38,733 nucleotides of DNA from contig JAFQNW010000152.1 of assembly GCA_017420875.1 (NCBI GenBank), positions 1 through 38,733 on the forward strand, read 5' to 3'. Under the pieces are notes generated by a model. It was not told the DNA's origin. It saw nothing but the letters and a program-made list of their open reading frames with translations, and did no database searches. The position numbers and the translations under genes were made by a program. Shown here piece after piece: positions 31,468 to 38,733 of the stretch; the first letter of the stretch is position 1; each line of letters opens with the position of its first letter. Source of the stretch: Bacteroidaceae bacterium. GTDB lineage: Bacteria > Bacteroidota > Bacteroidia > Bacteroidales > Bacteroidaceae.

Positions 31468-32034
31468 TTAGATTTTTCCTACCAGGTCGATGCTTGGTTT
31501 CAAAGTTTCGGCACCTTGTTTCCACTTGGCCGGACAAACTTCACCCGGGTGGCTGGCTACAAAGAGAGCAGCTTCTACTTTGCGAACCAATTCGTCAGCA
31601 TTACGTCCGATGTTGTTGTCTTGAATTTCGGCAATCTTGATTTTGCCTTCCGGATTCACGAGGAAGGTACCGCGATAAGCCATGCCGTCTTCTTCAATCA
31701 TTACGCCGAAACCGCGACTCAATACGCCGGTAGGGTCGGCCAACATCGGGTAATTAATCTTTCGGATACTTTCCGATGCATCGTGCCAAGCCTTGTGTAC
31801 AAAGTGCGAGTCGGTACTAACCGAATATACTTCTACGCCGAGGCTCTTCAAGTGTTCGTACTTTTCTGCCAAGTCTACCAATTCAGTTGGACAAACAAAA
31901 GTGAAGTCAGCCGGATAGAAGAAGAAAATGGCCCACTTGCCTTTTACGTCGTCGCTTGATACAGTAGTGAAGTTACCGTTATGATATGCCTGTACTTTAA
32001 ATTCAGGGAGCTGTGCATTGATAATTGGTGTCAT
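31468..32034 (-). CDS. ahpC: Alkyl hydroperoxide reductase peroxiredoxin subunit
   Basis: A 188-residue typical 2-Cys peroxiredoxin (AhpC/Prx1 type) that reduces hydrogen peroxide, organic peroxides and peroxynitrite. The peroxidatic cysteine is C48 in FTFVCPTEL and the resolving cysteine is C167 in GEVCPAKW. It is recycled by AhpF, encoded next. A TATTTTTG -7 box stands about 50 bases upstream. The divergence between ahpC and the sensor kinase gene is only apparent: both are on the minus strand and separated by 187 bases. Confidence 0.97.
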   Translation of the reverse strand: MTPIINAQLPEFKVQAYHNGNFTTVSSDDVKGKWAIFFFYPADFTFVCPTELVDLAEKYEHLKSLGVEVYSVSTDSHFVHKAWHDASESIRKINYPMLADPTGVLSRGFGVMIEEDGMAYRGTFLVNPEGKIKIAEIQDNNIGRNADELVRKVEAALFVASHPGEVCPAKWKQGAETLKPSIDLVGKI

Positions 32035-32082
32035 AATCGTTTTTTTGTTTTAATTGTTATTACTTGTTTTGTTTTCGTGCTA

Positions 32083-32090
32083 CAAAAATA
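32083..32090 (-). promoter_or_regulatory. Promoter -7 box for ahpC
   Basis: Minus-strand TATTTTTG, 49 bases before the ahpC start. The rest of the 187-base spacer (32035-32221) holds no gene I can support. An OxyR site is expected from biology in this group, but I cannot point to one. Confidence 0.5.
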
Positions 32091-32221
32091 TAGCAAAAAT
32101 CAGGAGTAAAACAAAAAAAACGATTGAAAGGTTTTATGAGGGAATAGAGGAAATCTATCTTCCCTTGCTCACTATCGGCATATTGATTGATCGTCAAGAA
32201 GATAAAGTGCTGTTTCGTGGC

Positions 32222-33517
32222 TCAAAAGCAGATGCGGAAACGGGTGATGCCGTCCTGATAAGTTCGTAAGGAGAAGGTACATCCATGCTTCATCAGCACT
32301 TCGCGGATAAAAATGAGGCCGATGCCTTGTCCATTGGGGTTGGTGGAGAAGAAAGGGCTAAATAGTTTGGTTTCCGTTTCCTTGCTGATGCCTTTCCCGG
32401 TATCACCAATTTCGAGCATGGCCGGCGAAGCGGAAGTACGGATGATGATTTTTCCGTGTGTATCGATGCTTTCGGTCGCATTCTTGATGATGTTGATGAT
32501 GACTTGATCGAAGAGTGCAGTATCCATGCTGACCATCGGATTCTCTTCGCACAATTCCAGACGGAGCTCGATGTCTCGGTTCTGACATAGGTTCTCCATG
32601 AAGATTTTGCAGGCCACTACCCGGTCGTTCAAATGCACTTCTTCCAACTGGGGTTCCGGAATCTTCACTACATCGGCAAAGTTGGTAATGAATCGGCTCA
32701 TGCTGTAGCTCCGCTCTATACACACCTTCATTACTTCACGAATGTCTTCGGTATCGTTCATGGATTGCAAAGCATCGTCTATGGTATCGAGTGTCGAGGT
32801 GATGCCGGCTACAGAGTTGTTCACCTCGTGGGCAATCATACGGATTACCTTCTCGTATGCCTTCTTTTCTGCCTTCATCACTTCGCTGGTCAGGCTCTCT
32901 ATTAAATAGAAAGGATGGGCAAACCCTCTGTCGATGAACGATAAATGCGAACAACGATAGATGTGGGAGTCGCTCAACCGGATGGTCGTTGTGGTTTCTT
33001 TGGGTAATCGGTTCAGCTCTTCTGCCAGGTTTCCTCTCAACTGATCCATGGTTTTGTTCAGAACGTCTTCCTCTGTTTTCTCGTTCAAAAATTCCAATGC
33101 TGCTTTGTTTGCCATGGAAATCTGTTCGTCCAGGGTCAGGATAATCACTCCCATGGGCGAGGTGCTGATTAATAGATCGAGGAAATGGTTTTGTTCCCGC
33201 AGATGTAACCGTTCTTCCTTCAACTGGTTCATCATGCGGTTGAAGATGGAGACGATGCGGTCGGCTTCCCGTTGACCTACCGGTGCTAGCCGACTACTGA
33301 AATCCTGTGCTTGAAGCAAATCCATCCCACCGGCAATGGAGTTCAGGGGCTTCACTACTTTCCGATAGAAATAAAGGAGATAAAAGAGGCTGAGCGTAAC
33401 GATGCCTTCTATCAGGTAGAACTTCCATCCATTCTCTTGTGTAGCAATGAAGAGCAGTATCATCCATACCGCTATCAACAAGCCTGCCAAAATAAAGAAA
33501 AGGGATTTCAGTTTCAT
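32222..33517 (-). CDS. Two-component sensor histidine kinase, NtrY-like
   Basis: A 431-residue inner-membrane kinase. Two helices (about 5-25 and 34-51) enclose only a tiny periplasmic loop, so it probably senses membrane or cytoplasmic signals. HAMP (52-105) and PAS (110-205) regions follow. The phosphorylated H230 is in MIAHEVNN. The ATPase domain shows the N-box N346 (IIKNATES), GDTGKG at 371-376 and GQGIGL at 396-401. It follows the response regulator gene by 12 bases and is its likely partner, so signalling should reach the sigma-54 machinery. Confidence 0.93.
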   Translation of the reverse strand: MKLKSLFFILAGLLIAVWMILLFIATQENGWKFYLIEGIVTLSLFYLLYFYRKVVKPLNSIAGGMDLLQAQDFSSRLAPVGQREADRIVSIFNRMMNQLKEERLHLREQNHFLDLLISTSPMGVIILTLDEQISMANKAALEFLNEKTEEDVLNKTMDQLRGNLAEELNRLPKETTTTIRLSDSHIYRCSHLSFIDRGFAHPFYLIESLTSEVMKAEKKAYEKVIRMIAHEVNNSVAGITSTLDTIDDALQSMNDTEDIREVMKVCIERSYSMSRFITNFADVVKIPEPQLEEVHLNDRVVACKIFMENLCQNRDIELRLELCEENPMVSMDTALFDQVIINIIKNATESIDTHGKIIIRTSASPAMLEIGDTGKGISKETETKLFSPFFSTNPNGQGIGLIFIREVLMKHGCTFSLRTYQDGITRFRICF

Positions 33518-33529
33518 AAGCCTATCCTT

Positions 33530-34879
33530 TTAAATCACGATGTTATGTTTTTCCAATCGGCGGTACAAAGCCGGCCGGCTGAGCCCCAGGGCGGTAGCTA
33601 CTTGCGACAAGTTGTTGCCGTATTGTTCCAAAGCTTGCACGATGCGTTGACGTTCCAATTCGTCCAGCGTCAGACCCGTCAAGCTTTGGTTGATTGGAGT
33701 TTCTGCCCCCTGTATGTTCTGTGCCTTGAAATCCTCGGCATCCAGAGTTTCCTTGCCCGAAACCAAGATGGTACGCTCTACCAGGTTCTTCAGTTCGCGG
33801 ATGTTGCCGGGGTAGGGAAGCCCTTGCAGGTACACCATGGCTTCCGGCGTAAAGTCCACTTTCTGTAATCCGTTTGCCTGGCACTGTTGGTCGGCAAAAT
33901 GGCGTACTAATAAAGGAATGTCTTCTCGTCGTTCGCGTAAAGCCGGCAGGTGTACGGTAATCAGGTTGATGCGATAGAACAAGTCTTCGCGGAATGTATG
34001 ATTTTGCACCATCTGGCGGAGGTCGGCATTGGTAGCACTCACCACACGGATATCCACCTTGCGTGGCCGGCTGTCTCCCAGCACTTCGAAAGTCTGTTCT
34101 TGTAGTACCCGGAGCAGTTTCACCTGGCAACTCAAGTCCAGTTCACCCATCTCATCCAGAAATATGGTACCTTGGTCGGCCAGCTCGAAACGTCCCACCC
34201 GGTCGGCCGAAGCATCCGTAAAGGCCCCTTTCTTGTGTCCGAACATCTCGCTTTCGAACAACGATTGCGAAATACCGCCCAGATTCACCTTCACGAAGGG
34301 TTTCTTGGCACGTGTACTGTTGCGGTGTATGGCCTCGGCTATCAGTTCCTTGCCCGTTCCGCTCTCGCCGGTAATCAAAACCGAAGCATTCGTCTTGGCT
34401 ATCCGTTCGATGGTTTTCAATACATCCATCAGGGGCTTGCTTTTTCCGATAATGTGGCTACGGTCGAAATGGTCTTTCTTTGCCGGTGTTTCTTCCTCCA
34501 CCTTTTTCTTGCCATTCAGTTCGAGGGCCGTTTCGATGCGTTGCATCAAGGTCACATTGTTCCAAGGCTTGGTGATGAAGTCGAAGGCACCGGCCTGCAT
34601 TCCTTTCACCGCCAGTTGGATGCTTCCCCAAGCAGTCATGAGGATAACCGGCGTATCTGGTTGAAATAGCTTGACTTGTTTTAATAAGGTGATGCCTTCG
34701 TCGCCCGTTGTGGTGAGCGAGAAGTTCATGTCCATCAAGATGAGTTCGGGAGTCACGTTGCGAACCACGGCCATCGCTTCTTTGGGCGAAGCAACGGCCT
34801 GCACATCGTACTTGGCACGCTTCAGCAGGAAACTGAGCGAGGTACGGATGGAACTATCGTCGTCGATTACTAATATCAT
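33530..34879 (-). CDS. NtrC-type sigma-54 response regulator
   Basis: A 449-residue transcription activator. The receiver domain has the phospho-acceptor D50 with K104. The AAA+ domain has Walker A GESGTGKE (171-178), the sigma-54-contacting loop as GAFTDA (218-223; GAFTGA in E. coli NtrC) and Walker B IFLDEMG. The C-terminal Fis-type helix-turn-helix is at about 405-447. It hydrolyses ATP to open sigma-54 promoters. The obvious target is the sigma-54 promoter before the neighbouring TolC-type gene. It has its own housekeeping promoter very close to the start and is cotranscribed with the kinase. Confidence 0.94.
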   Translation of the reverse strand: MILVIDDDSSIRTSLSFLLKRAKYDVQAVASPKEAMAVVRNVTPELILMDMNFSLTTTGDEGITLLKQVKLFQPDTPVILMTAWGSIQLAVKGMQAGAFDFITKPWNNVTLMQRIETALELNGKKKVEEETPAKKDHFDRSHIIGKSKPLMDVLKTIERIAKTNASVLITGESGTGKELIAEAIHRNSTRAKKPFVKVNLGGISQSLFESEMFGHKKGAFTDASADRVGRFELADQGTIFLDEMGELDLSCQVKLLRVLQEQTFEVLGDSRPRKVDIRVVSATNADLRQMVQNHTFREDLFYRINLITVHLPALRERREDIPLLVRHFADQQCQANGLQKVDFTPEAMVYLQGLPYPGNIRELKNLVERTILVSGKETLDAEDFKAQNIQGAETPINQSLTGLTLDELERQRIVQALEQYGNNLSQVATALGLSRPALYRRLEKHNIVI

Positions 34880-34888
34880 AGGTTCTTA

Positions 34889-34896
34889 CAAAGGTA
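34889..34896 (-). promoter_or_regulatory. Promoter -7 box for the regulator-kinase operon
   Basis: Minus-strand TACCTTTG, only 9 bases before the regulator ATG, implying a very short leader. It lies just downstream of the heptad array. Confidence 0.5.
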
Positions 34897-34906
34897 AATC
34901 TTTTTA

Positions 34907-34974
34907 ATGAAGAATGAAGAATGATGAATGAAGAATTTTCATTCGGAAGGAACTCTTCGTTCTTTATTCTTCAT
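34907..34974. repeat. Opposed heptad arrays between the TolC gene and the regulator
   Basis: Four in-register 7-mers near ATGAAGA (34907-34934), a 19-base centre, then three 7-mers near TCTTCAT (34954-34974) in inverted orientation. The arms can pair into an imperfect stem of about 20 bp. It may also end TolC-gene transcription. Confidence 0.8.
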
Positions 34975-34976
34975 CC

Positions 34977-36464
34977 TTAATTTTTAATTATCTTCTCAAA
35001 GTCCGCATCAATGTTGGTGTTCTTTTCAAAATCCCACAGGGTGAGGCTTCTCAACTGATAGTAATAATACCAGTAGTAGAACAGTTCGTTGATGTGCTTC
35101 TGTCGGGCCTCGTCCTTGCTTACTTGTGCATCGTTCAAGTCGAGGGTGCTGATGCGTCCAATCATGAATGTTTCTACATTGGTCTTGTAGCGTTTCTGGG
35201 CTATCTCGTCGGCTTCGTTGGCGATGTCGAGCTGGGCACGTTGGTTGTTGAACTGTTCTACCAGAATAAAGAGGTTCTGGTTAAAGTCCATGGTTTCTTT
35301 CTGAAGCCGGCTTTGCACCACTTTCCGGTTGCTCTTCGCCACCTTCACCTGTCCGCGTCGCTTTCCCCAATCCAGGAGAGGAATCTTGAAGCCCACTTCC
35401 ACTATCTGATTGTCTTTCAAAGGGTCGTAGGCATAGCGGAACTTCTCTCCGGTGCCGGTAAATCCTACTTGGGCAAACAGGGTAATCTGACGCAAGTTTC
35501 CTTTTGCCTTGGCCACATTGTAGTCGGCCTCCAATTGCCGGCGACGAATGTTGTGGGCAAAAGCGTTATTGGCCAAGGCCTTTTCCAGGGCATCCTGATA
35601 GTTCACGAGCATGGTAGGAAGCGTATCCGGCAAGATGGGTTCCAGCTCTTCGTTTTCTCCCAGGGCGAGGAACGAGCGAAGTTGGAACATGCTGCTCTTT
35701 AACGAGCTCTCGTAATCGGTCAGGGCCGATTGGGCATTCAGCATGTTCAGTTTCAGTTGGAGTACATCGTTTTCGCTGATTTGCCCCATGCGTCGTTTCG
35801 CTTTCGCCACCTCGTATAGCTTTTCGGCGTTCTCCAGATTCTGTTTGGCAATGTTTACATTCTCTTTTGCCAGCAGGAGGTTGAAGAAATAGTTGATGGT
35901 AGTCATGGTCACCTCTTCGGTCTCGCTCAAGAAGTTGGCCTTTGCTTCGGCATAACGCACCGGCTCGATGCGACGGTTCCATTTGAAAGTGTTTGTCCCG
36001 AAGATGGGCTGGCTCAAGGTCAAAGCCACCGGCACGGACATGTATCGTTCGTCCTTCATGCCATCCAGTTGCTTCATGAAGTCCAGGGAAGTGTTCAGCG
36101 AGAGTGTACCTCCGGTGAGCCAGATGTTCTGGTTGATGGATAGCTCGCCGGTCATTTGCATGAAGTTATTCCGTACAAAGGTGTACGACCCGTCGCTTTG
36201 CTGGTAACTGTTGTAGCTTTTGGCATAACTCGGCACGGTGGCCGAGAGGTTTACTTCTGGCAATAAGTCGGCCCGGAAGGTGCGATACTCCCAATAAGCG
36301 GTTTTCAATTCGTTCAGTGCCACGGCCGCATTCACGCTTTGCACTCGGGCCAGGGTGATGGCTTCGTCCAGGGCGATGGGACGGATACGGGTATTGGTTT
36401 CTGCTTGGGCGATGAGGCAGATGCCCAGCATCATCGCCGTTGTTATCATTTTCTGTATGTTCAT
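34977..36464 (-). CDS. TolC-family outer-membrane efflux protein
   Basis: A 495-residue outer-membrane channel protein. A type I signal peptide (cleavage near AQA-ET, residue 21) precedes two OEP repeats rich in long amphipathic helices, for example ALDEAITLARVQSVNAAVALNELKTAYWE-type stretches and ATLE/NLxNAEKLYEVAKAKRRMGQIS. It forms trimeric ducts for ABC or RND pumps. No membrane-fusion protein gene is in view, but MacB/FtsX-type permease genes lie upstream beyond pncA. A strong sigma-54 promoter sits 25 bases upstream, so it is probably controlled by the adjacent NtrC-type regulator. Confidence 0.92.
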   Translation of the reverse strand: MNIQKMITTAMMLGICLIAQAETNTRIRPIALDEAITLARVQSVNAAVALNELKTAYWEYRTFRADLLPEVNLSATVPSYAKSYNSYQQSDGSYTFVRNNFMQMTGELSINQNIWLTGGTLSLNTSLDFMKQLDGMKDERYMSVPVALTLSQPIFGTNTFKWNRRIEPVRYAEAKANFLSETEEVTMTTINYFFNLLLAKENVNIAKQNLENAEKLYEVAKAKRRMGQISENDVLQLKLNMLNAQSALTDYESSLKSSMFQLRSFLALGENEELEPILPDTLPTMLVNYQDALEKALANNAFAHNIRRRQLEADYNVAKAKGNLRQITLFAQVGFTGTGEKFRYAYDPLKDNQIVEVGFKIPLLDWGKRRGQVKVAKSNRKVVQSRLQKETMDFNQNLFILVEQFNNQRAQLDIANEADEIAQKRYKTNVETFMIGRISTLDLNDAQVSKDEARQKHINELFYYWYYYYQLRSLTLWDFEKNTNIDADFEKIIKN

Positions 36465-36469
36465 AATCG

Positions 36470-36487
36470 TACGTTTTGGTAAACGTA
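36470..36487. promoter_or_regulatory. Inverted repeat over the TolC-gene transcription start
   Basis: TACGTTT-TGGT-AAACGTA, a perfect 7-bp inverted repeat with a 4-base spacer. It covers the start point predicted from the sigma-54 promoter (about 36478) and could be an operator. Confidence 0.4.
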
Positions 36488-36488
36488 T

Positions 36489-36505
36489 AGCAAATACCGT
36501 GCCAA
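36489..36505 (-). promoter_or_regulatory. Sigma-54 promoter of the TolC-type gene
   Basis: On the minus strand the sequence reads TTGGCACG-GTAT-TTGCT. It matches the sigma-54 -24/-12 consensus (TGGCACG-N4-TTGCW) at every conserved base with the correct spacing. Transcription would start near 36478, 14 bases before the ATG. Confidence 0.85.
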
Positions 36506-36537
36506 AAAGTCCGATGCCTGTAAATCAGGTGTTTAGC

Positions 36538-36570
36538 AAAAACAGAGGTGCCCGATTTCGGACACCTCTG
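36538..36570 (-). terminator. pncA terminator
   Basis: A 13-bp stem with one mismatch (36543-36555 with 36558-36570), a two-base loop and a run of five T on the minus strand. It separates pncA from the TolC-type gene. Confidence 0.75.
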
Positions 36571-36591
36571 TTCGATTATAACTTCTTTGTG

Positions 36592-37188
36592 TTATCTTTC
36601 CTGCAATTGGTTTTCGGTCATGATGTGACGGAGAGTTGTTCCGTCGTCTATGTTTCCGATGAATTGGGTGAGCACCCGAATCTTCTCTCCATGTCCGGCC
36701 TCAACCAAGTCCTTGATGGAGTTGCCCACGCAATAATCTCCGCAAAGTCCGGCCACATATATTTCTTGAATGTCGCGTTCCTCAATCAGTGCCAGGAGTT
36801 TCTTTGCACTGGCCTTGTTGGCCAGGATGGAATATTCGTCCACGTCCTTGTCATCGCCTTTGGTCAGCACCTGTGCTTCCGGCAACAACTTCATCACCGC
36901 TTCGAAAACAGGCTGATAGATGGCTGCACCGTGGGAATGTTGCACGCAATGCACCGGCCACATGCCGCCATTGTCCTTGAACGAAGCATGTCCGTAAAGG
37001 TGGAAATCCGCCGTCATGACGATGGCGTCGAACGTACCCTTTGGTTGTGCCGCGATATAATTGGCCAGATTATCCATTACTGCTGGGGTCCCGTCTACCG
37101 CGAGCGATCCATTGATGAAATCATATTGTACATCCACGAGCAACAGAAGTTTTTTCGTGTTGCCTCCGATTGATTCTTTCTTTGTCAT
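36592..37188 (-). CDS. pncA: Nicotinamidase-like cysteine hydrolase
   Basis: A 198-residue cytoplasmic hydrolase that deaminates nicotinamide to nicotinic acid for NAD salvage. It has D19 of the catalytic triad (VDVQYDF), the metal motif DFHLYGHASF (Asp, His, His), the lysine region VLTKGDDKD and the nucleophile cysteine in GLCGDYCVGNS. An in-frame TTG at 37215 lies within the promoter -7 box, so the ATG at 37188 is the start. It is framed by its own promoter and terminator although it stands between the permease and TolC-type genes, so it is probably an independent unit. Confidence 0.9.
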   Translation of the reverse strand: MTKKESIGGNTKKLLLLVDVQYDFINGSLAVDGTPAVMDNLANYIAAQPKGTFDAIVMTADFHLYGHASFKDNGGMWPVHCVQHSHGAAIYQPVFEAVMKLLPEAQVLTKGDDKDVDEYSILANKASAKKLLALIEERDIQEIYVAGLCGDYCVGNSIKDLVEAGHGEKIRVLTQFIGNIDDGTTLRHIMTENQLQER

Positions 37189-37212
37189 GATAACTCTAGT
37201 TGTAATTAGTGG

Positions 37213-37220
37213 CAAAGATA
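37213..37220 (-). promoter_or_regulatory. Promoter -7 box for pncA
   Basis: Minus-strand TATCTTTG, 24 bases before the ATG at 37188. Confidence 0.6.
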
Positions 37221-37249
37221 AGTATTTTTATCTTTTTCCCTAACTTTTT

Positions 37250-38500
37250 TTACTCATCATGCAAAGCCTCTGCCGGGTCAATCGTCATCGCTTTACGGGC
37301 AGGGATGCCGATACCGATTGCTATCATCAGTGCCATGAGGGCGAAGCTGATGCCGGCACAAATCAGTAGGCGGTCCCATTCCAAGGTGGTGCCGTTTCGC
37401 CAAGCATTCAGCTCGGCATGGGCCAGGTTGAAGTCGATGAGCAAAGCTAATGGAGTGATGATGAGCAACAACAACCATCCCTCGCTGAGCAAGCGGGTAA
37501 ACACCATCTGATTCGTCGCTCCATGTGCCTTGTGCAGGGCGATTTCGCTTTTGCGTTGCTGGGTGCGGAACCAGAAGGTGCCGAGCAGACCGAGGAAGAT
37601 GTTTACGAGCAGGAAGGCCATAATGGTGATATTGTTTCGCATCGCATTGTAGGTTCCTTGCTGGATATTACGGCGGATGTCCTTGAACGAACGGACTTCG
37701 CTGATAAAGATATTGCCTATCCGATATTGACTTTCGCTATCTGCCTTGACCTTATTGATAAAATCCACATCGTGTTCGGGACGGACACGTACACAGAGTT
37801 CCTGATCCTTGTCGAACCAGTAGAGTTTGTACACCATGGAACGTGAGAAACTGGCCGGTTCAAAATCGCTGTATCGCACTACCTTCAGTGATGCTCCCAA
37901 ACGGACGGAAGATGTCGTATCTCCGAATAAATAAAAACGTCTCCCGATGTAATCGGTCATCGGCATCGGACGATTATAGGTACTGCTGAACAGATTATCG
38001 GAGACCAATATCTCGCCACGTGCCAACATTTCAGCCAATTGTTCGGGTGTTTCGCCATTGACTCCCTGATATTGAAACACACGCACAAAGTCGGGGGTAA
38101 CTTCACGACGGATGACCCGACCATAAGTTTCCAATGTATCACCTACCAATTGTACCTTTATGGTACCGTTGCTTCCGTTATATGGATGGGAGTTATGCGA
38201 TAGGCTTACGGCCTCTATATCCGAACGGTGACGCAAGCGGTCGGCCAGTTCCAAAATGTCGGCATAGCGTTCTTCACGGCTCCGTTTGGTATAATCCGGA
38301 CTTTTCGAAGTCAGTTCACCCATTTCTATCTTATAGCAATGTTCAGTATTGAAGCCACGAGGCTCAAGGTAGGTTGCCAACCGGACGTAGAGGCTATCGG
38401 TTATCCACCACATCACCACGCTGACCAAAAGCAATTCCACGGCGAGCCAGATGTTGCTTCGCCATTCGTTCTTTATCTGTGCAAATAGTTTCTTGTTCAT
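37250..38500 (-). CDS. FtsX/MacB-type ABC transporter permease
   Basis: A 416-residue inner-membrane permease. One helix lies at about 17-37. A large periplasmic MacB-like core domain follows (about 40-285). Three C-terminal helices follow, with the FtsX segment RKSEIALHKAHGATNQMVFTRLL between them and a final ARKAMTIDPAEALHDE tail typical of the family. Such permeases work with an ATPase and a TolC-type channel in export or mechanotransmission. The ATG at 38500 follows a strong AAGGAGGAA site. An upstream-open frame to 38623 overlaps the previous gene and is not used. The ATPase is not in view. Confidence 0.92.
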   Translation of the reverse strand: MNKKLFAQIKNEWRSNIWLAVELLLVSVVMWWITDSLYVRLATYLEPRGFNTEHCYKIEMGELTSKSPDYTKRSREERYADILELADRLRHRSDIEAVSLSHNSHPYNGSNGTIKVQLVGDTLETYGRVIRREVTPDFVRVFQYQGVNGETPEQLAEMLARGEILVSDNLFSSTYNRPMPMTDYIGRRFYLFGDTTSSVRLGASLKVVRYSDFEPASFSRSMVYKLYWFDKDQELCVRVRPEHDVDFINKVKADSESQYRIGNIFISEVRSFKDIRRNIQQGTYNAMRNNITIMAFLLVNIFLGLLGTFWFRTQQRKSEIALHKAHGATNQMVFTRLLSEGWLLLLIITPLALLIDFNLAHAELNAWRNGTTLEWDRLLICAGISFALMALMIAIGIGIPARKAMTIDPAEALHDE

Positions 38501-38504
38501 AATG

Positions 38505-38513
38505 TTCCTCCTT
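38505..38513 (-). promoter_or_regulatory. Strong Shine-Dalgarno site of the FtsX permease
   Basis: Minus-strand AAGGAGGAA, four bases before the ATG at 38500. It decides that start over an upstream in-frame codon. Confidence 0.65.
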
Positions 38514-38514
38514 C

Positions 38515-38733
38515 TTATTTTAATCGTCCTCCCATAGCAGTCACAATGTTGATGCGTGAGGCCATCCAGGCCGGTAGGCCTGTGCTGAGCAAGTTGAGAA
38601 TGAAGCAGAATAGCAGTGCCCACCCGAAGGTAGAGGCATGGAGCAGCATGTTCATGTCTGTTCGAGGTACTACATAGGTGGAACTGTATCCTACGGAGAA
38701 CAACAGCTCGCTACCGAAATGGGCAAAGGCGAC
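38515..38733 (-). CDS. FtsX-type permease, C-terminal part, cut by window edge
   Basis: The last 72 residues of a second permease, open to the right edge. A helix (LLHASTFGWALLFCFILNLLST) is followed by GLPAWMASRINIVTAMGGRLK, the usual FtsX-family C-terminus where xxxxIxPxxALR-like residues follow the last helix. It ends 14 bases before the next permease start, so the two are in one operon. The N-terminus and the operon start lie beyond this window. Confidence 0.8.
   Translation of the reverse strand, partial: VAFAHFGSELLFSVGYSSTYVVPRTDMNMLLHASTFGWALLFCFILNLLSTGLPAWMASRINIVTAMGGRLK

Noticed and set aside
32054..32269. A 71-codon plus-strand open frame between ahpC and the kinase gene
   Set aside because: It overlaps the ahpC promoter region and the 3' end of the kinase gene in antisense, has no plausible domain and no promoter of its own that I can see.
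33530..34879. GAFTDA as an inactivating change in the regulator
   Set aside because: All other motifs are intact and a matching sigma-54 promoter is adjacent; the variant is more likely a phylum feature than a defect.
34029..35702. Long plus-strand open frames opposite the regulator (34029-34664) and the TolC-type gene (35094-35702)
   Set aside because: They lie wholly inside well-supported genes on the other strand, in G+C-rich sequence where stop codons are rare; their translations look like no protein.
36355..37173. A 272-codon plus-strand open frame spanning the pncA region
   Set aside because: It covers pncA, its terminator and the sigma-54 promoter in antisense; the minus-strand genes have catalytic motifs and regulatory signals, this frame has none.
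38500..38623. N-terminal extension of the FtsX permease to 38623
   Set aside because: It would overlap the preceding permease by over 100 bases; the ATG at 38500 has a strong Shine-Dalgarno site.

Overview
The window is a chromosomal segment of a gut-type Bacteroidota bacterium, most likely Bacteroides or Phocaeicola. The evidence is the content (five GH92 alpha-mannosidases, FtnA, rubrerythrin, AhpC/AhpF), many secreted lipoproteins, mostly weak Shine-Dalgarno signals, and repeated TAnnTTTG -7 boxes typical of the Bacteroides primary sigma factor. It holds 30 protein genes, one cut by the right edge. I see no tRNA, rRNA, CRISPR array or insertion sequence, and no gene-free stretch longer than about 200 bases.

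Left part (1-6.2 kb): two tiny membrane proteins, ferritin, an NlpE-like lipoprotein, a radical SAM protein, an MscS-type channel, a SulP anion transporter and rubrerythrin. These are mostly iron, peroxide and envelope functions. Convergent pairs share single palindromic bidirectional terminators.

Central part (6.2-26 kb): a mannose-glycan island. A minus-strand operon (13.4 down to 6.2 kb) encodes GH92, a class II aldolase, a PfkB-type sugar kinase, a D-lyxose/D-mannose isomerase and a second GH92. A divergent plus-strand operon (13.6-21.3 kb) encodes two GH92s, a BSP-type zinc peptidase and another GH92. Next come a metallophosphoesterase, a secreted alkaline-phosphatase-superfamily enzyme and a GH78 alpha-L-rhamnosidase. 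The secreted enzymes should trim alpha-mannosides, possibly phosphorylated or on glycoproteins. The three cytoplasmic enzymes could turn released mannose into fructose, a fructose phosphate and trioses. There is no SusC/SusD pair, transporter or dedicated regulator in the island. The best-supported specificity is for the GH92 at 13617-15932, whose active-site residues match the spacing I recall for the alpha-1,2-mannosidase BT3990.

Right part (26-38.7 kb, all minus strand): an acyltransferase, an unrecognised 804-residue glycosidase-like protein, AhpF and AhpC, then a sensor kinase, an NtrC-type regulator, a TolC-type outer-membrane protein, a nicotinamidase and two FtsX/MacB-type permeases (one partial). 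A near-perfect sigma-54 promoter precedes the TolC gene, so the adjacent NtrC-type regulator probably controls efflux.

The most unusual non-coding structure is a set of degenerate 7-bp tandem arrays in three spacers (near 1.8, 31.4 and 34.9 kb). Two of them are built as opposed arrays able to fold into long hairpins.
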